The notes beneath the pieces were generated by a model. It did no database searches. It was not told the origin of the DNA and saw only the letters and a program-made list of their open reading frames with translations. Shown piece by piece: positions 36,328 to 48,319 of a stretch of DNA of 64,000 nt. How positions within the stretch are numbered: the stretch's first letter is position 1; each line of letters opens with the position of its first letter. Where the stretch lies: NCBI GenBank assembly GCA_963422465.1, contig OY730174.1, positions 2,444,914 through 2,508,913 on the forward strand, written 5' to 3'. The DNA is from Lichina pygmaea (lineage: Eukaryota > Ascomycota > Lichinomycetes > Lichinales > Lichinaceae). The translations under genes were made by a program, and so were the position numbers.

Positions 36328-37172
36328 CATATACCATAGAATATCCAAGTACCATACATGATGAGCCTGCCCCGCGATCACACAACAGATTCAAGGACGG
36401 CGTTGGACAGATGACAAGAAAGCAAAGGGTCTTTCGCAGCCCCGGCTGCGGAGGGGCCCGTGGATAGAGTGGTTCAACCCGTCTGTGCTGAGCCTTGCCT
36501 TGCATCCCATCTTTGCGAGGGTCTCCAGTCATTATTGTTGCACACCGTAAGATCCCCCCCCTCTGGTTCATGTCTTTGAAAAAACTGAACCAGTTTAATC
36601 TGGCTTTCAAACTCCACTATTCACACTCTAATATCTAGAAGTTTTCTCTCTACCAGTCACTACAAGATTTCCTTTTGCTACATCCTCTAGTCACCCCCAG
36701 TCTTCAGTTTTTATTCCTCTAAAGGTTTTCTGAAGAAAATCACTCTTAGCTAGAAGATCTGCATGGCTGAAAAGCTACTATCAGTGTAAGAATCAAATAA
36801 AATAAAATAAAAAAATAAAAGATCCCCCCCCCCTTCCCACCAAAAAAAAGTTCAAAAACCAAGTGTCTGTGATTGACCAGGTGTCTTACCAGCAGAAATG
36901 TACTACTGGTATCGTAGGGATGATATGAGTATGGCTGCATAGTATGCTAGCGTAACTTGACCTGAATCATGGCATGATGGATGCTATGTACACAGCAGAT
37001 CGCGTTGGGTATAAGTACGATAACCAAGTGGCAATGGACGGTCGAGTCATTTACCCCGTGCAGTACACCTAGACAGCGGTCGCAGCGGCTGGAAAGAGGA
37101 GGAAGAAGAAGAAGGGAAGGAAGGGAAAGAAAAGAAAAAACAAGACGAGGGAGTAGAAGAAGAAGAAGAGCG
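36328..37172. other. Intergenic, no gene seen
   Basis: Convergent 3' flanks of bS16m and the amino acid transporter. AT-rich from about 36540 to 36940 (aaataaaataaaataaaaaaataaaag near 36800), then a purine-rich stretch 37080-37190 with gaagaagaag runs, probably transporter 3' UTR on the minus strand. No conserved frame. Confidence 0.5.
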
Positions 37173-39190
37173 TCAGTGAAGAACGACGAAGAAAGTATGC
37201 GTGACCAGACACACGACCATGACGAGCACGCCGTAGATAGCCAAGCCCAGACTGAGACGACGGAGGAGGTTCTTACGCCAGTGAGCTCCCGTCGCGACGG
37301 AAGGGAGAGATGCACGGGGAAGAAGACCGCCGAGGAGGCCGCCGTTCTCAAGGGTGCCCATGGCACTGGCGCCGCCGTCGCCGACGATGACCGTGGTGGT
37401 GGTGGTGGTGGTGGTGGTGGTGGTGGTGGTGGGTTCGGGATCGGAGCCGTGGCCGTCTGCATCGGTATAGCCGTAGCCGGTGCGACGATGATCGTCGTCG
37501 ACGTCGTCGTCCTCCTTGATGAATTTCTGGTGCAGCAACGAGTCCGGGTCGGAGATCTTGTAGTAGAACAGGCCCGGCAGGATGAAGCTGATGCTGGTGC
37601 TGCCGGTGCTGCCGACGTACGCGAGCACGCGTTCGAGCGACGAGACCGTCATGGCTGTCAGGTAGCTGGTCACGATGATGGCGGTCGAGAGGACGGCAAA
37701 GCGCGTTTCGCCCATGGCGTCGCGCTTGCTGCCGGCACCGCCGGTCGTCGTCATCGTCGTCGTCGTCATCGACGTCGACGGTAGAAGCGGGAGCTGCCGC
37801 GACGGCGACGAGTTGGTCGGGTCAAGAAGCGTCGAGCGGGACTTGGACGGCCGCCAACGCAGAACGGCGTCGACGGAAGCGCGGCACGGGTGGACCTGTA
37901 GAGGGTAAGAGAGCATGAAGAAGACGACGATGGCACCTTTGCTGATCGTGGATGCCGTGGACGGAGGGTCTGCGGGTCCGAATCAGCGTACATGCCCGAG
38001 GGTATGTCAAGGTCGGCGACGTACACATGGACACGATGTTCCCCGCAACACTATCCCCAAAGGTCAGATACCCGGCAATGGCAACGAGGAGGTACACCGA
38101 ACAAGCCGATCCAATGCTCGCCGCCACAACCCCGGTGGTGCGGACGTGGGAATTGAGTTTCAGCTCATTTAAGATGGGGAACATCTGCACGAGGGTTTCG
38201 TCAGCGCTGGTCTGCTACGGTAAAGGAAAATGGGAATGGCCTACATTCTGGTGGCACGTGTATGCAAAAACGGTGACAGGGAAACTGCTCAGGGTGGGAA
38301 GGACGCCGGCCCATCGGACGACTCGAATCGGCTCACTGCTCCTGGTCACATCGCCTTTGATGAGATGCGCCAGCACGAGAATAACCAGGTACCCAATGGC
38401 AACCAATGCGATGAAGCTAGTGTATCGGAGAGAGTCCAGCCGGCGCAAGTAGCACAGGGGTATCATGACAAACCTGTTGAGGTATACAGCATCAGCATCA
38501 GCATCAGTCTCGAGGCCTCGACCTCAGCCAGGCGGCATGATACTCACATGAATGCCGTGATCCAGAAACGGCGATCGTACAAGAAGCCGTAAGTCTCTGA
38601 ATATGGCCCAAATGCTTCGACAACGCCAGGCATCAAATCGCCTATGATGATCAAGTAACTGACCCCGACACCAAAGCATTTGATGGCGATCGCGGCGTCA
38701 AAGATGACGGCGGCGTTCGGATAGGTCAATTGGGACAGCGCAAAGAACGAGGCCGTCCCCCGCTCGAGGTACCGCGCACATCGTGTTTGCAGGTAGAGCC
38801 CAAATCCAGCGGTGAGACCTGCCCAGATGATCACCGACGACCCCAGGAGGATGCCCATGTGCGAGAGCGCAAGGGGCATCGCCAGCACCCCGGCGCCAAT
38901 GACTGGGACGACATCAGCCAGCGAGCACGCAGGGAGTCCACGGATCTGCCCGTACCGGTGTTGACCAGGTTGACCACGCTACTCGCCCAGCCAGCCTGAC
39001 CGACGTATCCGCCATCCTTCCTGCCCCGGGTCGGTCGTCGCCTGAGCGCACACCAGCAGCGATCAGCGCGCGTTCACCCATAAGCCGGATCCACTCGATG
39101 TGCGCACCTTCGATGACCGCCTGTCGAGGTATGGTTCGGTGGCCGGCCGACCTGAGCCTCCGCCGGAATGGCAGAATACGTTGCCGGCAT
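37173..39190 (-). CDS. Amino acid transporter, AAAP family (AVT-like, probably vacuolar)
   Basis: Proton-coupled amino acid transporter of the AAAP family. Exons (minus strand): 39190-39078, 39041-38956, 38902-38548, 38473-38245, 38184-38025, 37969-37173 (580 codons). Conserved blocks: GWASSVVNLVNTVIGAGVLAMPLALS (TM1), FFALSQLTYPNAAVIFDAAIAIKCFGVGVSYLIIIGD, TVFAYTCHQNMFPILNEL, AGYLTFGDSVAGNIVSMYP and VVFFMLSYPLQVHPCRAS. Ten to eleven membrane segments fit. The loop before the last helices carries an acidic patch and a 13-Thr run from a GGT-type repeat (37397-37435). Fungal AVT proteins move neutral amino acids across the vacuolar membrane. The first intron I propose is only 36 bp, so the N-terminus (start MPATYSAIP) is uncertain; an upstream in-frame start exists at 39304. 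Confidence 0.87.
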
Positions 39191-39626
39191 GATTCCTTCC
39201 CACCAGCGCGCCGGCTGCAGCCACCATAGTATGCTGTACTGGTAGACGTCCTCGAACGCCTTGGGTATCGATGCTGCGAGGAGGATGTCCACCGATGTGA
39301 ACACGGGGTTTGATGATGAGCGTCCGTATGATACGCGGTTGCGCTACTGGTAGCATAACATGGTATTGACGTATCGGTACGATAATCGTATTTGATGATG
39401 TTAGCGCGAGACTTTGATGAGCCGTAACTCGAGTTAACTTATCACAAGTGTTAAGATTCTTAACGGGTTTACATCGGGGTAACATGCGTCATAATGACCA
39501 TGGGATGCGGCTTAACGTCAAGTACCTATGTACTGCAATGGCGTTACATACATGAATGATTCGTACCGGTACTATCACGCTACCGTAACGGTACTGCTTA
39601 GTCATTCACGTGATTATCCGTCTCCG
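39191..39626. other. Divergent promoter region between transporter and the RO10-like gene
   Basis: No gene. Contains GTAC/CGTA-rich words (39370-39400 and 39550-39600). In-frame upstream ATGs exist on both sides, so the start codons of both neighbours are not certain. Confidence 0.45.
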
Positions 39627-40337
39627 ATGGAAGCCGATGCGCAGCAGAGCAGACCTCAACATGCAACGATGAGCGAATCTGCCGAGGTCGTCGCTCTCGA
39701 GACCGTTGAGAGCCTTGAAGCCCGGCTGGGCAAGGTTGAGTACGTTCTCAACGGCAATGTGTCCTATGGACGACGGCAGGAGGTCCGTTCGGCCGGCCAG
39801 AACGTCTTCCAGCGCCTGGCCCAGCTCGAGCGCGCACTCGAGCAGCTCCGCGGCAGCTCCAAGGTGGTCGACAACCTCCTCCGACTACGTACGTCAGAAC
39901 ACCCCCTCAATGGCGCGCTTGAGGCTGACCACGACGCAGACGCCCGCAATCCCGACTGGTTTCAGCCTTCGACGGCCGGAGAGGTGCCGAGCCTCCTGAA
40001 AGACGGCGAGCTGCTCGCCATCGTCATGGCCATGGCCGACATCTACCCGACGAGTCTATCCGGGCTCACGGCGATATCGGACACGCCCGTGCCGCCGACC
40101 GAGGCGTCCGTGACGTTGGTGAACCTTTACCCGCGCATCGATCGACTCAGGGCCGTCCAGGAAGAGCAGATACAGGAGATCGATCGGTTGCGTTACCGCA
40201 GCGCGACGGCGGTGAAGCGCTGGTATCAGAACGTGGTCCTGGGCTCCGGTGAATGCTGGGCCGACTGGGACGAGCGGGTGGACGAGGTCGAGCGAAGGGT
40301 AAAGCGGATGGAGAGGGCGAGGAGGACCGAGGAGTGA
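39627..40337 (+). CDS. Probable dynactin p24-type subunit (RO10-like nuclear distribution protein)
   Basis: Single-exon frame; from MEADAQQSRP it is 236 residues, from the internal MSESAEVVALETVESLEARL (39669) it is 222. The block ETVESLEARLGKVEYVLNG followed by QRLAQLERALEQLRGSSKVVDNLLRL resembles fungal RO10 proteins, the dynactin p24-related subunit needed for nuclear distribution in hyphae. Two heptad-rich coiled-coil stretches are visible, one near the N-terminus (about 20-85) and one at the C-terminus (VQEEQIQEIDRLR and ERRVKRMERARR). The assignment is from recognition of the N-terminal block and helical layout. A different coiled-coil protein is possible. An ATG at 39528 would add 33 atypical residues. 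Confidence 0.6.
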   Translation: MEADAQQSRPQHATMSESAEVVALETVESLEARLGKVEYVLNGNVSYGRRQEVRSAGQNVFQRLAQLERALEQLRGSSKVVDNLLRLRTSEHPLNGALEADHDADARNPDWFQPSTAGEVPSLLKDGELLAIVMAMADIYPTSLSGLTAISDTPVPPTEASVTLVNLYPRIDRLRAVQEEQIQEIDRLRYRSATAVKRWYQNVVLGSGECWADWDERVDEVERRVKRMERARRTEE

Positions 40338-43300
40338 TCCTATCGGGCTGGGCTGTTTTTGTTTCGATCGGGGCCAGCACGATCGGCTGGAGGCTTGGTG
40401 ATGAGCTTTTCAAGGAAAGGTCGGCGATGTGTCAGTATTCGTCTTATCACCATCAACGAGCATGTCCTTCACAGAGCTGACAATCCCCGTCCGATACAGC
40501 TCCGCGGTGACGATGTCGCCGAAGAACCCACAATCGTGTCGATATGGTCATACTGAAGCGGCTATGCCACGAACGATGCCACGAACTAGCCCCGCTCACC
40601 AGGGACAAGACCTCGGCAAAGGCATCCACCCAACGTCTCCTCGCAGGCGGGACCGGGACGGTGCCATTCAGCCTCTGACTTGCGTTTCCTCGTTGCGTCG
40701 AACGGTCTCGGCGTGCAACAACGTACAGCACCAGTTGTTCGGCGGAACTTCCGCTCTTAGGACCTGAGACCGGACCCTGCCTCGTCTGCATCTTTCTACG
40801 TCAGTCCTACGCCATCGGAATACGTAGATGCAACGCCAGCACGTTTTGCTGTACGGTGTAGCCTTGGAGAGACCAGAGTCTCTCATCGACCTTGACTTGG
40901 CCTGGTTCCTTTTTGCACGTGCACTACGTATCAGATGGCAGTCCAGTTGCAGTGGCCAACTACGCTTTTTCCTGGCGTACTCTTGTAAGCTTGCATCGGA
41001 CTAGATCCCCCAAGTCGTTCTTGCTCTACGATAAAGTCAGTGTTGCGGAATGCCGTATGTCCTAGCTGGAAGTGTTGGTGTTGGTACGCATGTTCTTGGT
41101 GTTCCTGCTCCACTCTACCACTAGCAATCTAGAACTATGCTGGGTCTACTGTGGTGATTAGGTACGGAAACCCAAAGGTCGTACGAGCTGGAAGTGCGGT
41201 GATCTGGTCTCTCTGACATTTGCTTGCCATCAGGCTGTTTCTGTTCATATCTCCCGGGCTGCAGGCTTCATGGGAACAAGAGACGTCATCTTCGATCAGG
41301 ACGGAAACGATCGCTGCTCTCCACCTCGTCGAGTCATCTGTCTTGGCGATAGCTCTGGCTCAGGAGGCGACGTCTTTACGTGCCGAGCGTGAAGCTTGGC
41401 GGATATCCCTGGGAACAAGTCCGCCTTGGTCCTGAACCCCAGCTCGCCATTGCTGGTATCGTGTGGCGAGACGACCTGTGGCATCGATTCTGTTGATTCT
41501 CCGAGCTTTTTCTTTCGCTCGACTGATCTACTGTTCTGCCGTATGCCAGGATAGCGACGTCGAAACGATGGGGAACAGCACGGACAAGTGGAGACGTTCG
41601 GTAGCCAGGCTGAGCAAGTGGTCGTTTCCCATGGACGCCAATTGGCGATCATGGCCGAATTCATACAAGCGGTGCAAGGTCCCATCGGCGACCAAGGAAG
41701 AGCGATGGAGAGCCGCTTCTCCACGGGGCGCTCCTCATCGGGCTGCGTACATACGTACTTCGGTAGGTAGAATACTGTACGGACCCTGTTGACGTTGCTG
41801 TCCACACCGAACTGCTAGCGCCGTTTTTCTGGCGTGACACTGGATGGGCTTGTCCGCGGGAATCTGCAGCGACGGACCCCCGGCCTGTTCGGGCCTTGTT
41901 CTGTTGGGTGGAGCAGGCATTTCTTGTTGCGCCACGAGACCTCTGACGTTCCAACGGTCTTTCCCGCCCAATGTCAGGGCGTGGACAGCCACGGTTCTAG
42001 CAGACGGTAGATACGTACTTCCGTAGGTACATATTACGTAGTAATGTACAGTATGTCGACAAACCAGATTTCAGAGCCGCACGGGAGACGGCTCGAAATC
42101 CGGTTTGCGGGTGGGGGCAAAGGCAAACGTCATGGCCTGGCACGATACGAGTAGACGGGCTGTGGCTGACGACGCCGACGATCGTGGGATGATGTGGCTG
42201 GTTGTCTGTGGCTGTGCGTCGGCCTTACCCTTCAAAAGTCCCGACTCGATCAGAGAATGGGACGATTTTCGGGCCAAACGGCAGCGGCCGGTTCGCTTGT
42301 CCTCCTCTGTCTTTCCTTTGGTCGTGTCCTGCATTGAGGAAGCCACGACGGCCTGATTTAGCCACCCGAGACCGGCGCTCCATACGGCTTTGGGGTCTAT
42401 TTGCTGCGATTAGGCCGTGAATTCAGGCACTGGCTCTAGACTCTACTCGTAGGCCCTCGGTCCCGACCGTCAGCCTACAGTACCTAGTACGGAAGTACTT
42501 GCATACAGGCACGTACGCACCTAAGTACGTATGTACCTGTATTACGTACGTATCGCAGCAAAGCTGCTCTGGTCAGCCGATCCAAAAGAACAGCAGTAAT
42601 CGCCTGCCGCGCACCGTGCGTGTCCGCTTTACTTTTTCTATCGACGCGCGCTAATAATACTCGCAGCCACCAGAATAATCAATCCAAATGATTTTTTTTC
42701 GGCAGACTTTTGATCCTCGATACCTCTCCTTACCCGTCGACGCCGCCTGCGATGCCGGTACCGCCGGAGATGGTTCCTGGCGCTACTGTACCGGACATCT
42801 CGACGCATTCATTTCATTTCATTTTATTTCAGTTCTTCTGTCGCACGGCGCCCTGCCGCGTCGATCTCTCTCCGGCTTTAAAGCTCTCTGGCGTCCTCCT
42901 CGCCGTCCCTTCCGCCACGGCCATCTCCCTCCAGACGACAGGACGACAGGACGACGGGGCGACGATTCGACGAAGCCCATCGACAGCCTCGCCGTCACCG
43001 AGCCTCAGTCCTGACGCTGAAGCATCAATCGATTCGACTCGATTTGATCGCTCGAGAGGAGTGTCCACCAGACGCGGGCACGGGCAAAGAAGGAGGAGAT
43101 GATTAGTGGTGCCAGGTCTCACGACTGAAACTGCGGAACCCTCCACCCCCCCCCCCCCCCCCCCCCTGCTTCCCGTCGGCCAACCACCGCCAATCCTTGG
43201 TCGCGAGACGCAACGGTCTTCGAAGAATCTTCGCTCGACTCCACCACCGTCCTCCATCTCGTCGAGCCGTCGCCACCGCTGTGACCGTCCAAGTTCGAGT

Positions 43301-43624
43301 TTGCCGGCGCAGCAGTCTCGGGGTCGTGCGGTCGTGCGGTCGTGCGGTCGGCCTGGTCGCGTCCGATCGGTCGGCAGGAACGGTACTCTACGAGCAAGAC
43401 GGCGACAGCGGCAGCCCCGGCCGCTACAGCACCAGGAAAGGGTGCAATCGCGACACTTTCGGCGCTCGCGCTCGCGCCCGCGCCTGCTTCTTTCCCCGTC
43501 TGTCGCTCGGCAGCGGTCATATATCGCCGTCCGTCGCCCGGTCGCGGTCGACTCGACCACGACTTCTTGAGGCCAGACTTCGATGCCACCCTACCCATCT
43601 TCACATTCACCTTCGCTGCGGAAG
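40338..43624. other. 3.3-kb stretch without a confident gene
   Basis: No family recognised. A weak candidate lies on the + strand at about 41270-41770: a short frame MGTRDVIFDQDGNDRCSPP, then in another frame QAEQVVVSHGRQLAIMAEFIQAV, which looks protein-like and could be a spliced small gene. GTAC/CGTA-rich palindromes occur at 42005-42050 and 42480-42550. A C run at 43146-43166 lies 459 bp before SHO1. The last kilobase probably holds the SHO1 promoter and 5' UTR. Confidence 0.5.
43146..43166. repeat. Poly-C run (21)
   Basis: Upstream region of SHO1. Confidence 0.9.
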
Positions 43625-44876
43625 ATGAACGGCGGTATCGAAACAGGTCGGCGCGGCCGTGCGCGCGGTGGTAAGGGTCGGATGACTTCTGGGGGCCGGT
43701 ACGGCATAATGATCCTGTTTGCGACCATATTCATCGCCGTGGTACGTGTCGACTCGACCTTGCCTTGGCCTTCTCGGTATGCTAAGCCGAACCTTTCGAT
43801 TGCAGCCGGCCTGGATCGTCGCCTTCGTTGGCTGCGTCATCGCGCATCTGCGCTCGACTAACGACTCCTTCCCGAACTACGTCTGGTGGACGATGGTGTT
43901 CATGTTCTTTTGCATTCTCGGAGTCACAGCAGCGGGCCTCAACGGACGACAGAAATATAATATGGTGGTACGTCGACCTGCCACGGTTCGCCGTGGCGCC
44001 GACCTGGATGGACTGACCCGCTGACGGACGCAGATCGTGGGCTTTGCGTCGGCTGGCTTGGTCTTGACCTCGTCGGCGGTGCAGGCGTTCATCTACACAT
44101 CTGACCCGGCCCGACTGGCGGCCGCGGCCGGTCATATTGGACTTTGCGCGACATCGGTAGGGCACCCGCCGTCGACCCTGTCTCGGGTCTGTCGCTGACG
44201 GACCTCCCAGATCATCTGGGTCTTCATCTTTGGCTCGACGCCGGAAGCGGCGCCGCGGTCGTACGTCGATTCGCTCGCGCTCGGCAAGGATCACGGCCAG
44301 TCCCGACACAGCCGGCCCATGACGGACGGATACGGTCCGCACCGGCCAGAGACGTCGGTGTCGTCGCATCAGGCGCCGCAGATGTACACGTCTGCCCAGC
44401 TCAACGGCTTCGAGACGTCCTCGCCCGTGTCTGGTTATCCTGGTGGACCGGCCGGCCTCGACCACCGGAGCTCGTCGCAGCCGCGATTCGGTGGAGGCTT
44501 GACGTCGCCGCAGCCGCATCTGCAGCCGCAGCCGGCCGGCCATGCCGGCGGACTGATGGCCGGTGGTGGCGCCGGCGGTCTCGGATCGAGCGTGGGTCCG
44601 GGAGGAGCAGGCGGACCAGGCATGAGCGGCAGCGGCGTCGGCGCGCCGCTACACGGCGAGTCGGTCGCGCCGGCCGAGGTGTCGGCACCGACGGAGTACC
44701 CGTACCGAGCCAAGGCCATCTACTCGTACGACGCCAACCCCGAGGACGCCAACGAGATCAGTTTCTCGAAGCACGAGGTGCTGGAGGTGTCGGACGTGAG
44801 CGGTCGATGGTGGCAGGCCAAGAAGGAAACCGGCGAGACGGGCATCGCGCCGTCGAACTATCTTATCCTGCTGTGA
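43625..44876 (+). CDS. SHO1: SHO1-type transmembrane osmosensor
   Basis: Plasma-membrane sensor that feeds the HOG osmostress MAPK pathway through its SH3 domain binding the MAPKK Pbs2. Exons: 43625-43741, 43806-43967, 44034-44156, 44211-44876 (356 codons, 355 residues). Four membrane segments in the first half: [48 protein letters not shown] and [21 protein letters not shown], then [13 protein letters not shown] close to the membrane. A Gly/Pro/Gln-rich linker of about 140 residues follows. The C-terminal SH3 domain reads [36 protein letters not shown] and [10 protein letters not shown]. The N-terminus has a basic stretch ([11 protein letters not shown]) before the first helix, which may belong to a shorter start at [11 protein letters not shown]1, the other branch head, is 3.2 kb downstream. 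Confidence 0.94.
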
Positions 44877-45144
44877 TCTTTGTCGGCTCGTACGAGAGCC
44901 TCTCTGATCTGGTGGTGAAGGTAGGAAGTTCTCGAGTCGGCGTTAGTGTTTTCTTTCGGTCGTCTCGCATGATGCTCATGATGTCGTCACTTTTTTTCAA
45001 ACTTTTCTATATCATCTCCATCGTTTCTTTCTCAGTTACTACCCATCCACCCCGGTGTCGGCGGCCATGTCGATCTATGTTCATCCATGGTCACGGAATG
45101 TGAAGTGTGTCAGAGCGGAGAGACGGGGAAGGGCGGCTCGACAT

Positions 45145-45167
45145 CCCCCCCCCCCCCCCCCCCCCCC
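45145..45167. repeat. Poly-C run (23)
   Basis: 3' flank of SHO1. Confidence 0.9.
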
Positions 45168-46207
45168 ACCCATCGGCCCCCAACAATCGTCAAACCCATT
45201 TTTTGCAAGGAGGAAAACGAGATTTCTACGAGCGTACTTCGACTGTCGCTGTTTATACCACCTGCCACTGATGTTCCACACTACCCATACCCAGTGTTTT
45301 TCAATACCATATTGTATTCACAATTGACCTGTCTCTCCTCTCTCTCCTTCCTCTCTCTCCCTCGAAGACGTCAAAAAAATCAGAATCCAAGAATCCAAAT
45401 CTCCAAGAACTTTAATGCGACTTTTCTAGCATCTCAGCATTTCCGGCTCCCCTCTCTTCATCTACTCTTTGTTCTCCCTCCGTCCTCTCCATCCTCTTCG
45501 TTACGTCACAGGAGCCTGTTGACCCAGTCCGCTTGACGTTGGACTGCTGTATTGTTTGGGTGCCAAGGGACCGGCATTAGAATTCAGTCTGTTGACCAGA
45601 GAGCACCTGGCCCTGACACGGCTGGGCTCTGACTTTCACATGGTGCATCATTTCACGTCTTGATCAGCCTCTGGTGCCCAGTCCTGTCACCACCAGGGAC
45701 GCCCTCAAGAACCAGCTTTGGAGAACTAGCCTTCTGCCCGAGTGTGGTCAAGCTTGGCAGGGTCTTCTGCAACTCAAGCCCATCAACCCCACCCGGACTC
45801 TGGATGAAGAGAAAATACTGAGAAGTCCTCTCCTGCCGTTGAGCGTCGAGTACCAGCTCACATGGCATTGGCTTCCTGTTCCGTAGCTCCATTGACGACC
45901 CTGTGAGCACTATGGCCTTATATTGTACTATCACGCACGCGCGTCTGGCCGTAGAGTACAGCAAAAGTGGCTATCGGCTTGATGTTGACGGTGCGATGAG
46001 CATCAGACATTATGTATCGAAGACTTCAGCTAATCTACGTGGGCCAGGATAGGTCGCGGACTTCTCGGGTGAGAAATCATGGAGAGAGGGATGATCGCCA
46101 GGCGACCCACGACAGTCCCGACGTACAGTAACTACAAGCGGTCACGCAACTGTGAGAGACAACCGCACTGGCCGTACCGGTGGAATGAGAAGGAGGATCA
46201 CAGGAAT

Positions 46208-46227
46208 CCCCCCCCCCCCCCCCCCCC
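46208..46227. repeat. Poly-C run (20)
   Basis: Spacer between SHO1 and SSK1. Confidence 0.9.
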
Positions 46228-46940
46228 GGGTCCAACCAGAACATCACCGTCAAGCCACCTGCCCGCCAAATCTGTAGGGAGACCTTGTCAGACGACGCTA
46301 CAAACTCCCTTGCCCTAAGCGGCACCGTGGCGACAACACCGCGATCCGTCACGCCGAGGTCCAACATCGCGGTGACTACGATGATGACTACGAGGGGCGA
46401 CGTCGTAACGCCAGAGCTGAAGAGGCTGGTGAGCCCATGGCGGCACCACCGGGAAATCGCCCGAGCAGCGCGATGAAACACTACCGTACCCCCACCACGA
46501 TCGATTACCCCGGGGGCCAGCATACGGACGATGACTACAGCGACCATGGAGCCAGCTGAGCGACGACCGGTGCAAGCTGATGGACGAACCAATGGGGAAG
46601 TCTGGGGACGAACCGACTGAGCGAGCCGGTGGATACGCGGACGGACGACCGAGGCACGAGCTGGGGCACGAGCTGAAGCAGGAGCTGAGGCAGGAGCCGC
46701 GGAACACGAATGCGATACCTAGCGTCGCCGCGAGCGAGGCAAGCATGACCGTCAATACTTTTCCCTGGTTTCCCATCGGATTTCTTTGCTTTCTAATGAG
46801 GTCAGCGTTGCCACTGGCCGTCACAACTTACAGTACAACAAGTTACAGTGACATACGAACAACTAGAGTGCCAGCTGCACGGCGGATGATAAACGAGGGC
46901 GATGAGAGCCAGGAATACGTAGGCCGTGGACTTTTCTTCC

Positions 46941-46962
46941 GGGGGGGGGGGGGGGGGGGGGG
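46941..46962. repeat. Poly-G run (22)
   Basis: Spacer between SHO1 and SSK1, opposite strand polarity to the two C runs before it. Confidence 0.9.
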
Positions 46963-48112
46963 CGGCGAAGAAGTGATGGAGAGAGAGAAGTGACGTGGAG
47001 GAGGAGAGAGGCATGGCGGAGGGGAAAAGGACCTCCCCGTAGTACCGTACTGAGTGTAGCTCACTCAGCCCGGCACAGCCCCGGTGTCGTCGAACCCGCT
47101 ACCCATACCCACTACATACTTAGTAAATGAGTCGAGAGGCTTCCGATCACGATAAGGTCACGATTTGAATCTTGGTCTGTTGACTATGTTTGTACGAGGC
47201 ACATTGCCCTGCTCTGATCTGATCTGGTGTCACAGATGCCGACCCGAGCCCGATCTGTCTCTTGATCAGGCGCAGTCATCCACACCTACGTACGTTACGT
47301 ACTATACCTACGTACTATGTACGTATGGCGAGGAGGAGTACGAGTACGGCGAGGACAAGTATCTCGGCAGTCCCCCCCCGTGATATACTGTACGTGCTTA
47401 CTGTAGTGGTCTTTTGGGGGGCTCGGTGCGGCTGGTCACGCCAGCCTGTACCACCACAGCCTGACGGTGGTGAAGAGGTGAAGAGAGAGAGAGAGAAAGT
47501 GACGGAGAGGAGACGAGGATTCGGTGGGCAAGGGATGGTGGGTAGATGGATTAGATGTGATATGCTTCAGGGTCTAGGTTGACGTAGTCCAGTTCAGTTC
47601 AGTCCGGTCTAATCCAGTGCGATCCAGTTCGATACTAGTATTCAACCGAGTTCAGGTTGTGACTACATACGCACATGCGACATCTCAAGGTAGGTAGGTA
47701 GGTAGTTGCCACAGAAGGCAGTAGAGTATGTCGAGTGAGTACTGTAGCAACGAGAGAGCAGTCCAAGAATTACTACGGCTGACGGAAGAAGTACTCGTTG
47801 GTAGTGGCGGTGTAAGAAAAACAACAGAGTAGTGGTATATATGTAAGGATGACAGGGCAAAAAAAAAAAAGAAAAATGTAGAGAGAAGAGTGGGGAGGAG
47901 AAGAAGAGGAGAAGAAAAGGGAAGAGAAGAGGGGGATGATGGAGGGAAGGGGAGAGAAGAAGGGAAGAAGGGAAGAAGTGAGAAGGAGAGATGATACAGG
48001 AAAGGGAAGAGGAGAAAAGTGAGCGGGACAAAAGACGAGGCATGAAGCAGAGAGACACAGGCAAGAGAAGAAGGAGAAGAGAAACAAAACCATCAATGCG
48101 ACCTTGTATCGC

Positions 48113-48274
48113 TCATACGCCCGCAACTACAGCGCGCTTGCCACCACCACCACCACCACCACCACCACCATCACCACCACCGCTGCTCTCAGTACTCCCG
48201 CCCGATAGTCTGGGACTAGCTCGGCCATCGGCATTGGCTGGAGCAATTGTGGTCGCGCGACTTGCATGAAGCCG

Positions 48275-48319
<45 letters not shown>

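Larger units (their letters stand above)
44877..48112. other. 3.2-kb intergenic stretch between SHO1 and SSK1
   Basis: Convergent 3' flanks of SHO1 and SSK1. Three long homopolymer runs: C at 45145-45167 and 46208-46227, G at 46941-46962. Purine-rich repeats (gaagagaag) at 47880-48090 lie in the SSK1 3' flank. At about 46320-46560 one + frame gives a hydrophilic, Asp/Arg-rich sequence (RGDYDDDYEGRRRNA and HTDDDYSDHGAS) that could be an unrecognised exon, but no start, neighbour exon or family supports a call. Otherwise nothing seen. Confidence 0.5.

Noticed and set aside
46077-46592. 171-codon minus-strand hydrophobic frame
   Set aside because: Conflicts with other open frames, crosses a poly-C run and shows no recognisable family.
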